Assembly (NCBI GenBank): GCA_902779575.1
Contig: CACZBW010000008.1
Coordinates: 1-64,000, forward strand
Origin: an uncultured Lachnospiraceae bacterium
GTDB lineage: Bacteria; Bacillota; Clostridia; Lachnospirales; Lachnospiraceae
DNA length: 64,000 nt
Direction of reading: 5' to 3'
Part shown: in pieces, positions 8,999-16,530 of the stretch
Position numbering within the stretch: position 1 is the first letter of the stretch
Layout: each line of letters starts with the position of its first letter
Program-made: the position numbers and the translations under genes
The notes under the pieces: model-generated
Seen by the model: only the letters and a program-made list of their open reading frames with translations
The model's database searches: none
Told to the model about the DNA's origin: nothing

Positions 8999-9544
8999 TT
9001 AAACTTCCTTTGAATGCCTGTTCTGTTTTTCCCTCTCAGCTGTACAAAGGTTAAGCCAGTCATCTGCCTGAGAACGTGTTTTGAAAATGACTGTCTGTTT
9101 TTCCGGATACTGATCGATCAGCGAGTAGATAAGCGGACGATTAGCTTTATGATAATTCCGGACAAGCTTTACCAGTTCAGGATCCAGCTGATGCTCTGTC
9201 CAGGGAATATCCGAACGGCTCTTTCCAACCCGGTCGATAATTCCGTTCATGCACTCCTCCTCGCTGTAATCAAGAAAAATGATTGTATCACATGAGCGGA
9301 ATCTCACTTCATAGGTCCTGCTGTAATCACCGTCGATGATCCATTTGTCCCCCTGCAGCAGTTTCTCCAGCCGATGGTCAAATTCTTCACGGCTTATATG
9401 CGTACGGTCCGCCTTCCACCAGACATTATCCAGGTGAATCAGCGGAAGGTTCGTACAGGCATGAAGTCTTCTGGCAAATGTGCTCTTCCCGCTTCCGGAA
9501 CATCCCAGCACGATGATTCTGTTGCCGATTTCTGTGCTTTTCAT
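8999..9544 (-). CDS. P-loop nucleotide kinase-like (FlaR/topology-modulation type)
   Basis: A 181-residue adenylate-kinase-like P-loop protein. Walker A is GCSGSGKST at residues about 14-22, followed by the LPLIHLDNVWW segment that marks the FlaR ('DNA topology modulation') group, and DGDYSRT after the central helix. These proteins are thought to be small-molecule kinases; their substrate is unknown and the topology role is an old annotation. AGAGGA precedes the ATG. It is unlinked to its neighbours by operon structure. Confidence 0.75.
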   Translation of the reverse strand: MKSTEIGNRIIVLGCSGSGKSTFARRLHACTNLPLIHLDNVWWKADRTHISREEFDHRLEKLLQGDKWIIDGDYSRTYEVRFRSCDTIIFLDYSEEECMNGIIDRVGKSRSDIPWTEHQLDPELVKLVRNYHKANRPLIYSLIDQYPEKQTVIFKTRSQADDWLNLCTAEREKQNRHSKEV

Positions 9545-9651
9545 AATCCTCTTTCTGCCGCTTTACTCTTTTCCAAACAGTAGATTATGCCCCCCGCGTT
9601 CATGCACCGCAGCCGCTCGTGAAGATACGGCAAGCCCTGAAAAGGGCAGCT

Positions 9652-10533
9652 TCAGCTTCCGCAGCCGCCGCAGCTGCTGCAGCCGTTGCATAAAATCCTG
9701 AAGGAACATTCTTCACATTTTTCAACAAAATGAGGGACATACAGATTCTCCTTTGGAATCACCTGTCCGGAGCTGTCTCTGAGCACAAAATCTATGGCCT
9801 TCCCCTGGAAGGTCATCCCGGATTTGTATGCCTGCAGATTCTGCTGCTGCTTGCTTCTGATCCTGTACTCCCTGCCGTCCCTGATAAAAAGCGTACCTGT
9901 CTCCATGAAGCAGAACGTGATATTTCTGGCTGCACAATCCTCCCTTAATTTCCGGACCCATTCAAAATCGCAGGGCCGGCAGCCGCCGTAATTTTCACCG
10001 CCGCAGGCGACCTGTTCGATCTGTCCGCTGTCCAGATACCCCCCGATACTTAACGGTCCCAGGAGAGGTGCGCAATGCAGGCCCTTGTGTTTAAACGGCA
10101 GGTCCAGAAGCAGCGGAATTCTTTCATCCGCTCTTTTTTGATTTTCGACTGTCACATTCAAAAAGATGTTGTCCCAGCCGGCTCCCCAGTCTGCCGGCAG
10201 GCATTCCGGAATTCTCTCCGGCCGTTTCGTCAGCAGCAGAAAAATGACATCGCTTCGCCTGCGCATGATATCACATGCTTCATCGCGCCATGCATCAGCT
10301 TCCTCCAGGAAAAAATCCGATGTCATGCAGACACTGATCATTTCACCGCTCTGTATCTTGTAGCTGCCTGCCCTGTCCCTGGACAACGGATACCTGAATC
10401 CTGTCTTTGTTCTGTAAATATCTGCCCCGTTTCTGCCTCTCATCGCATCAATATAGTATACATAACAGTTCTGACATCCTTCACTGCATTTTATGCAGCC
10501 GTGCCAGGGATTCCAATTACTGTGCATTGCCAT
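9652..10533 (-). CDS. DUF5131 (phage Gp37/Gp68-like) protein with SPASM-like tail
   Basis: A 293-residue protein. The N-terminus has WNPWHGCIKCSEGCQNCY, the cysteine block of DUF5131, a family related to radical SAM enzymes that probably binds an iron-sulfur cluster. Family features continue with MTSDFF, LLTKRPER and NVTVENQKRADERIP, ending in FMETG. After that, where the family normally stops, a tail of about 40 residues carries six cysteines (CEECSFRILCNGCSSCGGC at the very C-terminus). The C-x2-C-x5-C start resembles the SPASM auxiliary cluster motif. ATG 10533 follows GAGGAAA; upstream in-frame ATG 10641 lacks a site. Function unknown. Confidence 0.75.
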   Translation of the reverse strand: MAMHSNWNPWHGCIKCSEGCQNCYVYYIDAMRGRNGADIYRTKTGFRYPLSRDRAGSYKIQSGEMISVCMTSDFFLEEADAWRDEACDIMRRRSDVIFLLLTKRPERIPECLPADWGAGWDNIFLNVTVENQKRADERIPLLLDLPFKHKGLHCAPLLGPLSIGGYLDSGQIEQVACGGENYGGCRPCDFEWVRKLREDCAARNITFCFMETGTLFIRDGREYRIRSKQQQNLQAYKSGMTFQGKAIDFVLRDSSGQVIPKENLYVPHFVEKCEECSFRILCNGCSSCGGCGS

Positions 10534-10776
10534 CTGTTTTTCCTCATAAAGTCCCCATAATCGCAGGGGAAATTTCCTGAATGAATTCCATTTCCGATTC
10601 CATTTGAATATACGGGATGCGGAATTACTGCAGCTTCGCAAACTGACCCAAAATGACGATTATATATTGAGCATGCGGGGAAACAGGGATATTATTGAAA
10701 TTGAAAAAGGATAAGATATATGACGCACTAAACCAGACCAGAAACCGCTCATGAAAGATCACAGGATGAACTCACT

Positions 10777-11202
10777 ATGAAAAGGAAGACGATCAAGCTT
10801 CTCCGGCAGTCATTAAAAATAACCGGCGCCAGCAAAATTTTCGGTTCATACACAATTGCCTTTTTTATCATTGCTGTACTTCTTTTTCTGATCGATCCGG
10901 GGATCAGCACCCTGCAGGATGCGCTCTGGTACTGCTTTGCGGCGGCATCCACGATCGGCTTCGGCGATGTCGCGGCTGCGTCTCTGGCCGGGAGAATTCT
11001 TACCCTCGTTCTCTCTGTATTCTCACTGATCGTTATCGCGGTATTAACAGCGCTGATCACCAACTTTTTTATGGAGGCGGCCAGAGCAAGGGTCAATGAA
11101 AGTATGCAGGAATTTCTGGATGACCTGGAGCACCTCCCGGATCTTTCGAAAGAAGAACTGGCGGCGCTGTCGGAAAAAGTGAAAAAATACCATGTAAACT
11201 GA
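10777..11202 (+). CDS. Two-helix potassium channel protein
   Basis: A 141-residue protein with an N-terminal membrane helix (about 15-38), a re-entrant pore segment with the K+ selectivity sequence TIGFGD (about 66-71), and a second helix (about 80-105). The cytoplasmic tail is a short charged helix. This is the minimal Kcsa-like channel layout with no RCK gating domain. AGGATGA precedes the ATG. It is divergent from the DUF5131 gene. Confidence 0.88.
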   Translation: MKRKTIKLLRQSLKITGASKIFGSYTIAFFIIAVLLFLIDPGISTLQDALWYCFAAASTIGFGDVAAASLAGRILTLVLSVFSLIVIAVLTALITNFFMEAARARVNESMQEFLDDLEHLPDLSKEELAALSEKVKKYHVN

Positions 11203-11504
11203 TCCGGCCCGGAGAAAGCGATACTGGTGCCGGTTATGAATCGGAGGATCACAGTTCCTCCGGAGAGGGCAACCGCCTGCCGTTTTTCCGGCAACACTCA
11301 AAGTAAATATACCACAACCCGGGATAATAAAAACGCCTCCCGGCAGATATCTCCCGAGATCTGTTAAACTGATATTTGGTATTGTAGTTATTGCGCCAGG
11401 TATGAAGATGCTCTCACAGGTAAGATCACAGCTATTCTGCTGCTAATGTCAGGAATATCGTTAATTCTGAAAAATCTGTAAGGAAAATACTGGGGAGGTC
11501 CAAC
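11203..11504. other. 302-base intergenic region
   Basis: Contains a GGAGG..CCTCC hairpin near 11241-11265 without a T-run and AT-rich sequence from about 11380 that probably carries the promoter of the next gene. I could not identify a convincing -35/-10 pair, terminator or ORF. Confidence 0.3.
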
Positions 11505-12041
11505 ATGATCTATAAGAACTATTATGATTCACCTTTGGGAAGCATCCTGCTTGCCGGAGACAACGAAGGACTGACAGGACTCTGGTTTACAGAAGGCAGC
11601 AGATATACCGGACTTGGGTTGAAAAAAGATGCTGTTCTTCGAGAAATGGACTATTTTGATCAGGCGAAAAAATGGCTGGACATCTATTTTACGGGTCATG
11701 ATCCCAGATTCTTTCCGAAGCTGCATCTGGTCGGCTCAGATTTTCGTAATCGGGTTGGAGAAATCATGTGCCGGATTCCTTTTGGGAAAACAGTCACATA
11801 TGGGTGGATTGCTGATCAGATCGCACAGGAACGCGGACTCGACAGGATGTCCGCACAGGCAGTTGGCGGTGCGGTCGGTCATAATCCGATCTGTATCATC
11901 GTACCGTGCCACCGGGTAGTCGGAGCACATGGAAGTCTGACCGGATACGGCGGCGGAATTATGAGAAAAAAAGCCCTCCTGGAGTTAGAGGGCATTGATA
12001 TGAGCCAATTTACAATACCGAAAAAGGGAACTGCACTTTAG
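11505..12041 (+). CDS. ogt: Methylated-DNA-protein-cysteine methyltransferase
   Basis: A 178-residue Ogt/AGT-type repair protein. It removes O6-alkyl groups from guanine by suicidal transfer to a cysteine. The active-site block PCHRVVG places the acceptor at Cys135, and the DNA-binding helix pattern VTYGWIADQIA with a QAVGGAVGHNP segment is intact. The N-terminal domain is the normal ribonuclease-like module. GGGGAGG precedes the ATG. It stands alone, convergent with the DUF5680 gene. Confidence 0.95.
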   Translation: MIYKNYYDSPLGSILLAGDNEGLTGLWFTEGSRYTGLGLKKDAVLREMDYFDQAKKWLDIYFTGHDPRFFPKLHLVGSDFRNRVGEIMCRIPFGKTVTYGWIADQIAQERGLDRMSAQAVGGAVGHNPICIIVPCHRVVGAHGSLTGYGGGIMRKKALLELEGIDMSQFTIPKKGTAL

Positions 12042-12124
12042 GAGAGTCAGTCCTCGGCCTGCCGTTTACCAAGCAGGAATTATACTTCGAACTTGAATTC
12101 GTCTTCCAATAGAATCGAATTATG

Positions 12125-12637
12125 CTATTTCAGTAATCCACCATGGAATACGCATTCATATACCTTTTGATCGTCCTGATATATCTCCTCACATCCCTGA
12201 AACCAAGTGAAATCATCGGTCACTTTACATCTGTATGTGTACTCTCCGGATTGATAGATTTCAGGTCCTCTATATGGCATCTTCTCATCTGCTGCTCTCA
12301 AAGCCTCTTTCAGGAAGTTACCACTGAAGCCATCCTTCAATACTCGTCCCATATAATTCATAGCATAAATGGCCAACCCATCCTTCCATATGGCTTCTTC
12401 CCCGGCAAATTCCTCTCCGCCAACATATGTGTCGTGATAAATATACTTACCGTTCTCATATCTAAAATCATGAGATGCAGGTCTGGTGGCATCAACCTCA
12501 TTCTTAAATGCAGCGTATGTATTGACATTTGCTTCCAGTCTGAATGCTATCAGTTCATCAAGATCCGTATCCAATTGTGGCTTAATACTCACTGCACAAT
12601 CCCGATCCTTAACCAGATAATCAACACTGACGCTCAT
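12125..12637 (-). CDS. DUF5680 protein, probably N-terminally truncated
   Basis: A 170-residue protein whose body matches DUF5680: YAAFKNEVDATRPASHDF, then a GGEEFAGEE segment and an MNYMGR segment. The first 13 residues (MSVSVDYLVKDRD) look like the end of an XRE helix-turn-helix domain, where FGVSTDYLLKD is typical; DUF5680 often follows such a domain. Reading upstream in the same frame gives QIQISDL and then a stop, so the helix-turn-helix is gone. The start overlaps the preceding mini ORF as ATGA. The function is unknown; the gene may be a remnant still translated. Confidence 0.65.
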   Translation of the reverse strand: MSVSVDYLVKDRDCAVSIKPQLDTDLDELIAFRLEANVNTYAAFKNEVDATRPASHDFRYENGKYIYHDTYVGGEEFAGEEAIWKDGLAIYAMNYMGRVLKDGFSGNFLKEALRAADEKMPYRGPEIYQSGEYTYRCKVTDDFTWFQGCEEIYQDDQKVYECVFHGGLLK

Positions 12638-12777
12638 AAGGTCACTGATTTGAATTTGTGTTCAGTGGTATCATCTGCTTCATTCCACGGACATATGCTT
12701 TGATTCCAGGCGACATTTGCACTTACCAGATCAATGTCCATATTAGCACCTTGGAGTTGAGTCATTTTTTGAGTCAT
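12634..12777 (-). pseudogene. Chimeric 47-residue ORF joined to the DUF5680 remnant
   Basis: A minus-strand ORF with a CPWNEADDTTEHK segment resembling the start of a small cysteine-rich Clostridia protein (usually continuing with more cysteines and CxYFCGI, from memory). Here the resemblance stops after EHK and the DNA changes into the tail of a helix-turn-helix gene in another frame. The ORF ends overlapping the DUF5680 ATG. This looks like a deletion junction between two genes. Confidence 0.45.
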
Positions 12778-12792
12778 TTATCTTTCTCACCA

Positions 12793-12837
12793 AAACAAAA
12801 AATCCCGGAAAGCCTTGATTTTACAAGCTTTCCGGGA
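12793..12837 (-). terminator. Terminator of tRNA-Trp
   Basis: Perfect 11-bp stem TCCCGGAAAGC / GCTTTCCGGGA with a 13-base loop. On the minus strand it is followed by TTTTTTG, immediately downstream of the tRNA 3' end. Confidence 0.85.
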
Positions 12838-12847
12838 CATCTTGAAG

Positions 12848-12918
12848 CAGGGGATGAGAGAATCGAACTCCCACCAAAGGTTTTGGAGACCCCTATCATA
12901 CCATTTGACCAATCCCCT
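12848..12918 (-). tRNA. tRNA-Trp (anticodon CCA)
   Basis: 71 bases forming a complete cloverleaf. The acceptor stem AGGGGAT / ATCCCCT is perfect, the anticodon loop is CTCCAAA (U33 then CCA), the T-loop is TTCGATT on a 5-bp stem, and the discriminator is G73, the bacterial Trp identity base. The 3' CCA is not encoded. It has its own promoter and terminator and is monocistronic. Confidence 0.93.
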
Positions 12919-12943
12919 ACAGTCACCCTCAGGCGACTCAATA

Positions 12944-12972
12944 TATATATCACAATCAGCTGTTTCTGTCAA
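12944..12972 (-). promoter_or_regulatory. Promoter of tRNA-Trp
   Basis: On the minus strand TTGACA (12972-12967) and TATATA (12949-12944) are 17 bp apart, with the start near 12937, about 19 bases before the mature tRNA. The rest of the 12919-13269 gap holds an AT-rich stretch with TATAAT near 13191 that may serve the esterase, without a clear -35. Confidence 0.75.
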
Positions 12973-13269
12973 CACTTTTTTCTCCTGCTGACCTGCCTGG
13001 TCCCCCGGCTAACCCGTTCTCTTCTACTGCTGACCAGCCAGTGTTCCAGACATCTATGGTTTTTCTGACTATACTATTCGTCCGGCGACAGAAGAACCCT
13101 GATGCAGCGTATTCATATACCGCAGTGATCCTTTTCAGACAGCGATAATTTCATTTGCGGATAAATCGTCAAATCCGGAAGATTATGTGTATAATAGTAT
13201 TTATCAATATGATTCTGTGGCGCTGCAATTGATTCAGAAAGAAGATTCATGCAGAAAGGAGCATCCAGT

Positions 13270-14109
13270 ATGGCTGTTTTCAAGATTACCTTCATGGCGG
13301 AAACTCTGGGGCGTACTGTTCCCCTGACCGTCATCCTTCCGACTGACAAGGTCTATATGCCGGGTATGCCGGTGCGGGAAGCAGGAAAACCCTATAAAAC
13401 CCTATACCTTCTCCACGGCATTATCGGGGATGATACGGACTGGCTCTATGGTACCAGGATCGCCCGCTGGGCTGCGGAAAAAGAGCTCTGCGTTGTGATG
13501 CCTTCCGGCGAAAATATGTTTTATGTCGACCAGCCCTGGGTCGGAAACTGCTTCGGTGAGTATATCGGACGGGAACTGGTGGAATTTACAAGAAAGACTT
13601 TCCCGCTCTCCACAAAGCGGGAAGATACCTACATCGGCGGACTTTCAATGGGCGGATACGGCGCCCTGCGCAACGGACTCAAATATTCCGATACTTTCGG
13701 CGCGATCATCGGACTTTCCTCTGCCATGCTGATGGATGAATCTCTCCTTGTGGATAATCCGAACCCGAGATTCCCGTCAGAGCGCCTGGAATGGAGAAAG
13801 AGCGTCTTCGGCCAGGATCTGAAGGCTGCCCTGGAAAGTGATAAGAACCCGCGGGTTCTGATAAAAAAACTCCTTCAGGAAGGAAAAGCAATTCCGGATC
13901 TCTTCCTTGCCTGTGGCACAGAGGACTTCCTGTATGAGAAAAATGCTGCCTTTGTGGATTTCCTGAAGGAGAACAAGGTCCCGGTAAAATTCGTGTCGGC
14001 ACCCGGCAGCCATGAATGGGATTTCTGGGATACCCATATCAAAGAGGCTCTGGAATGGCTGCCGCTTGAAGACGCCGCGGCCGGCCGCTCCAGCGGAAAT
14101 GTAATCTGA
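13270..14109 (+). CDS. Tributyrin/esterase-D type carboxylesterase
   Basis: A 279-residue alpha/beta hydrolase of the esterase D/EstA group. Nucleophile elbow GLSMGGYG with Ser126, an acidic residue in CGTEDFLYEKN and the histidine in GSHEWDFW complete the triad; LLHGIIGDDTDW is the oxyanion-side segment. Related enzymes hydrolyse short-chain esters or act as acetylxylan/feruloyl esterases. ATG 13270 is chosen because AGAAAGGAG lies 9 bases upstream; an ATG at 13249 precedes that site. There is no signal peptide, so it acts in the cytoplasm. Confidence 0.87.
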   Translation: MAVFKITFMAETLGRTVPLTVILPTDKVYMPGMPVREAGKPYKTLYLLHGIIGDDTDWLYGTRIARWAAEKELCVVMPSGENMFYVDQPWVGNCFGEYIGRELVEFTRKTFPLSTKREDTYIGGLSMGGYGALRNGLKYSDTFGAIIGLSSAMLMDESLLVDNPNPRFPSERLEWRKSVFGQDLKAALESDKNPRVLIKKLLQEGKAIPDLFLACGTEDFLYEKNAAFVDFLKENKVPVKFVSAPGSHEWDFWDTHIKEALEWLPLEDAAAGRSSGNVI

Positions 14110-14221
14110 CACAACTGTCTGTATACAAACCGGCGGACTGCGCTGACGCTTGACTGCTCAGCAGAAACGTGCGTCCGGACGCATCCCCGCCCGGGCGGTA
14201 TGGATTGTTATGAGATGATAA

Positions 14222-14270
14222 AATGGCCTGCCTGTGGATGCTTTTGATTCCACAGTCAGGCCATTCCGTT
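14222..14270. terminator. Bidirectional terminator
   Basis: Stem AATGGCCTG-CTGTGGA / TCCACAG-CAGGCCATT between the convergent esterase and radA genes. The plus side ends in CCGTTTTAT, the minus side in TTTTATC. Confidence 0.75.
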
Positions 14271-14285
14271 TTATACAGATTTATT

Positions 14286-15842
14286 TCATACAAGCGCTTC
14301 CAGCACGTCCCGCACGGTCCGGACTCCGATCAGCTTGAGCCCATCGATCTTTCCGACGGATTTTACGCAGGCCCGGGGCAGGATCACAGTCTCAAAGCCC
14401 AGCTTCTGAGCCTCCCGGACTCGCAGCGGAGCCTGGCTGACGGAACGGATCTCCCCGGACAGGCCCACTTCGCCGAAGACCAGCGTCTTCGCGTCGACGA
14501 CAATGTCCTTGAAGGAGGAAATGACGGCGATCACGATCCCGAGATCGACCGCAGGCTCTCTCAGCCGCACGCCTCCTGCGATATTGACGTAGACGTCCAT
14601 TTCCGTCAGCCTGAGCCCGAGCCGCCTCTCAAGCACAGCAAGGAGCAGATTTACACGGTTCAGGTCTGCTCCGTCCGCAGTTCTCCTTGGATAGGCAAGA
14701 TTGCTATGAGCGGTGAGAGCCTGAATCTCGATCAGGATCGGCCTGGTTCCTTCCATGGAACAGGCGACCACCGAACCGGATGCGCCGACCGGCCTCCCGT
14801 CCAGCATGAATTCCGAAGGATTCAGCACTTCTCTCAGCCCGTCCTGTTTCATCTCAAAGACGCCGATCTCATCCGTGGATCCGAAACGGTTTTTCACCGC
14901 GTGGAGGATCCGGTAGCTCGCATGGCGGTCCCCTTCAAAATACAGAACCGTATCCACCATATGCTCCAGCACTCTCGGTCCTGCCACCGCCCCTTCTTTG
15001 GTCACGTGCCCGACGATAAAAATCGTCACGCCAAGTCCCTTGGCCAGCTGCAGCAGCACTCCCGTCGTCTCGCGGACCTGGGATACCGATCCCGGTGCGG
15101 AGCTGACACTCTCATTGTACATGGTCTGGATGGAGTCAATGATCACGACGTGCGGCTGCAGCCGGGCGATCGCCTCCTGGATCTCGCTCAGGTTCGTCTC
15201 GCACAGAAGAAGCAGTGTATCGCCGAACTCGCCCATGCGGTTGGCTCTGAGCTTGATCTGCTGCTGGGATTCCTCGCCGGAAACATAGAGGACCTTCATC
15301 GCTTCTCTTCTTCCGGATGCCCAGGCTGAACCGCCATTCTGCAGCCCCGGCTGACCCGCGGCTTCCGGATGATGCAGGTCAGTTCCCTGAGAAGCTCTGT
15401 TCTGCACCCCCGGCAGGGTCAGGTTCCGGCAGACCTGCAGGAGAAGGGTGGATTTTCCGATTCCGGGGTCTCCTCCGACCAGAACAAGGGATCCCGGAAC
15501 AATCCCGCCGCCCAGAACCCGGTCCATCTCGGAGATCCCGGTCGAAACCCGCTGGGAATCCTCCGCGCGGATCTCCTTCAGCGGAAGCGCTTCCCCGCGG
15601 CTGCGCCACTGCGCATGCGAAGAGGAAGCCGCGTCAGCGCCGCTTTTCCGGTCGATTCCGAGACTGCCCCACTGCACGACGCCCGCCGTCGCTTTTGTCC
15701 CGCCTTTCGGGGCGGAGGAGCCTGCTGCCGGCTCCTCCACGAAAGAATTCCATTCGTGGCAGGCCGGACACTGTCCCATCCATTTGGCCGACTCGAATCC
15801 GCAGTTCTGACAGAAATATACCATTGTCTTTGCTTTCGCCAT
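14286..15842 (-). CDS. radA: DNA repair protein RadA
   Basis: A 518-residue RadA, a branch-migration helicase acting with RecA in recombination. The N-terminal C4 zinc finger (Cys11, Cys14, Cys25, Cys28), Walker A GDPGIGKST (124-132), the KNRFGST motif and the C-terminal Lon-protease-like domain are intact. RadA is usually about 450-460 residues. The excess comes from a linker after the zinc finger (about 37-85) and a glycine/alanine-rich insertion (about 143-183) between the Walker A helix and the VLYVSGEES strand. The insertion carries a repeated PG[VL]QN motif. It is co-directional with clpC, 250 bases apart, with a weak hairpin between. Confidence 0.95.
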   Translation of the reverse strand: MAKAKTMVYFCQNCGFESAKWMGQCPACHEWNSFVEEPAAGSSAPKGGTKATAGVVQWGSLGIDRKSGADAASSSHAQWRSRGEALPLKEIRAEDSQRVSTGISEMDRVLGGGIVPGSLVLVGGDPGIGKSTLLLQVCRNLTLPGVQNRASQGTDLHHPEAAGQPGLQNGGSAWASGRREAMKVLYVSGEESQQQIKLRANRMGEFGDTLLLLCETNLSEIQEAIARLQPHVVIIDSIQTMYNESVSSAPGSVSQVRETTGVLLQLAKGLGVTIFIVGHVTKEGAVAGPRVLEHMVDTVLYFEGDRHASYRILHAVKNRFGSTDEIGVFEMKQDGLREVLNPSEFMLDGRPVGASGSVVACSMEGTRPILIEIQALTAHSNLAYPRRTADGADLNRVNLLLAVLERRLGLRLTEMDVYVNIAGGVRLREPAVDLGIVIAVISSFKDIVVDAKTLVFGEVGLSGEIRSVSQAPLRVREAQKLGFETVILPRACVKSVGKIDGLKLIGVRTVRDVLEALV

Positions 15843-15951
15843 ATTTCAACCCTCAGCGTACATTCTCCCGGCAGGGTCCGCGCTTTTTCCTGGTGAAGAA
15901 AGAAAGCCGGCCTTCCCTGCTCTTCCGTCAGTCTCCTCTGACTTTTTCCCG

Positions 15952-15980
15952 ACAAAGAGAGGCAGGGCTTCCCCTGCCTC
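15952..15980 (-). terminator. Weak terminator after the small conserved gene
   Basis: Hairpin GAGGCAGGG / CCCCTGCCTC in the radA-upstream gap, followed on the minus strand by TCTTTGTC. The short T-run makes it leaky, so radA may be partly read from upstream. Confidence 0.4.
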
Positions 15981-16094
15981 AGTTTACACTGGCTGTAGTT
16001 CATGTCTCCGCAGGCAGATCTTACAGGAAAACTGCATATACCGCGGCGCAAAAGATCATTCGCAGCTGACCGTTCGTGCGTGAAAAGTCCTCTC

Positions 16095-16508
16095 TCAGGC
16101 TTTCTCCACTTTCACAGACACCTGCGCCGTCTCCCCCATCTCAACGGAGAGCACCAGTTTGCCGCTCATGCCGGTTTCCATCATGCCGGTCTCTTTTCCG
16201 TCGATGAAAACCCTGTAAGCGGTATCATCCGCCAGAGACAGGATGATCTGCGCGTCCTCAGGTCCCTCTACGCAGAACGACACGCCGTTTTCATCTTCTT
16301 TAAAATGTAACACAGCAGTTCCCGGCTCGGACTCGTAAACCATCGCGTCATTGCGCTCAAGCCTCGTGGATTCCCGGAAGGTTTTTACCTTGTAGCGGTC
16401 CCCGCGCACCTCATAGTCACTTTTCTTTGCCTTCTGGTTCAGCTCATAGTTGCCGAAGCTGATGCTTCCATCCTCTTCCGTAATGATCAAATCTCTGACA
16501 ACTGCCAT
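16095..16508 (-). CDS. Conserved small Clostridia protein next to clpC
   Basis: A 137-residue soluble protein beginning MAVVRDLIITEEDGSISFGN. It is rich in beta-strand patterns, has no signal peptide and no metal-binding motif. Homologues in Clostridia are often labelled 'endosialidase' or hypothetical; I see no catalytic residues that support an enzyme. GGAGGG precedes the ATG, which lies 22 bases after the clpC stop, so it is in the clpC operon. A role in proteostasis would be a guess from context. Confidence 0.6.
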   Translation of the reverse strand: MAVVRDLIITEEDGSISFGNYELNQKAKKSDYEVRGDRYKVKTFRESTRLERNDAMVYESEPGTAVLHFKEDENGVSFCVEGPEDAQIILSLADDTAYRVFIDGKETGMMETGMSGKLVLSVEMGETAQVSVKVEKA

Positions 16509-16530
16509 CGTAAATCCCTCCTGCGGCAAG

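Noticed and set aside
7645-12918. Integrated mobile element at tRNA-Trp
   Set aside because: No integrase, transposase or duplicate tRNA end; the tRNA is intact with its own terminator.
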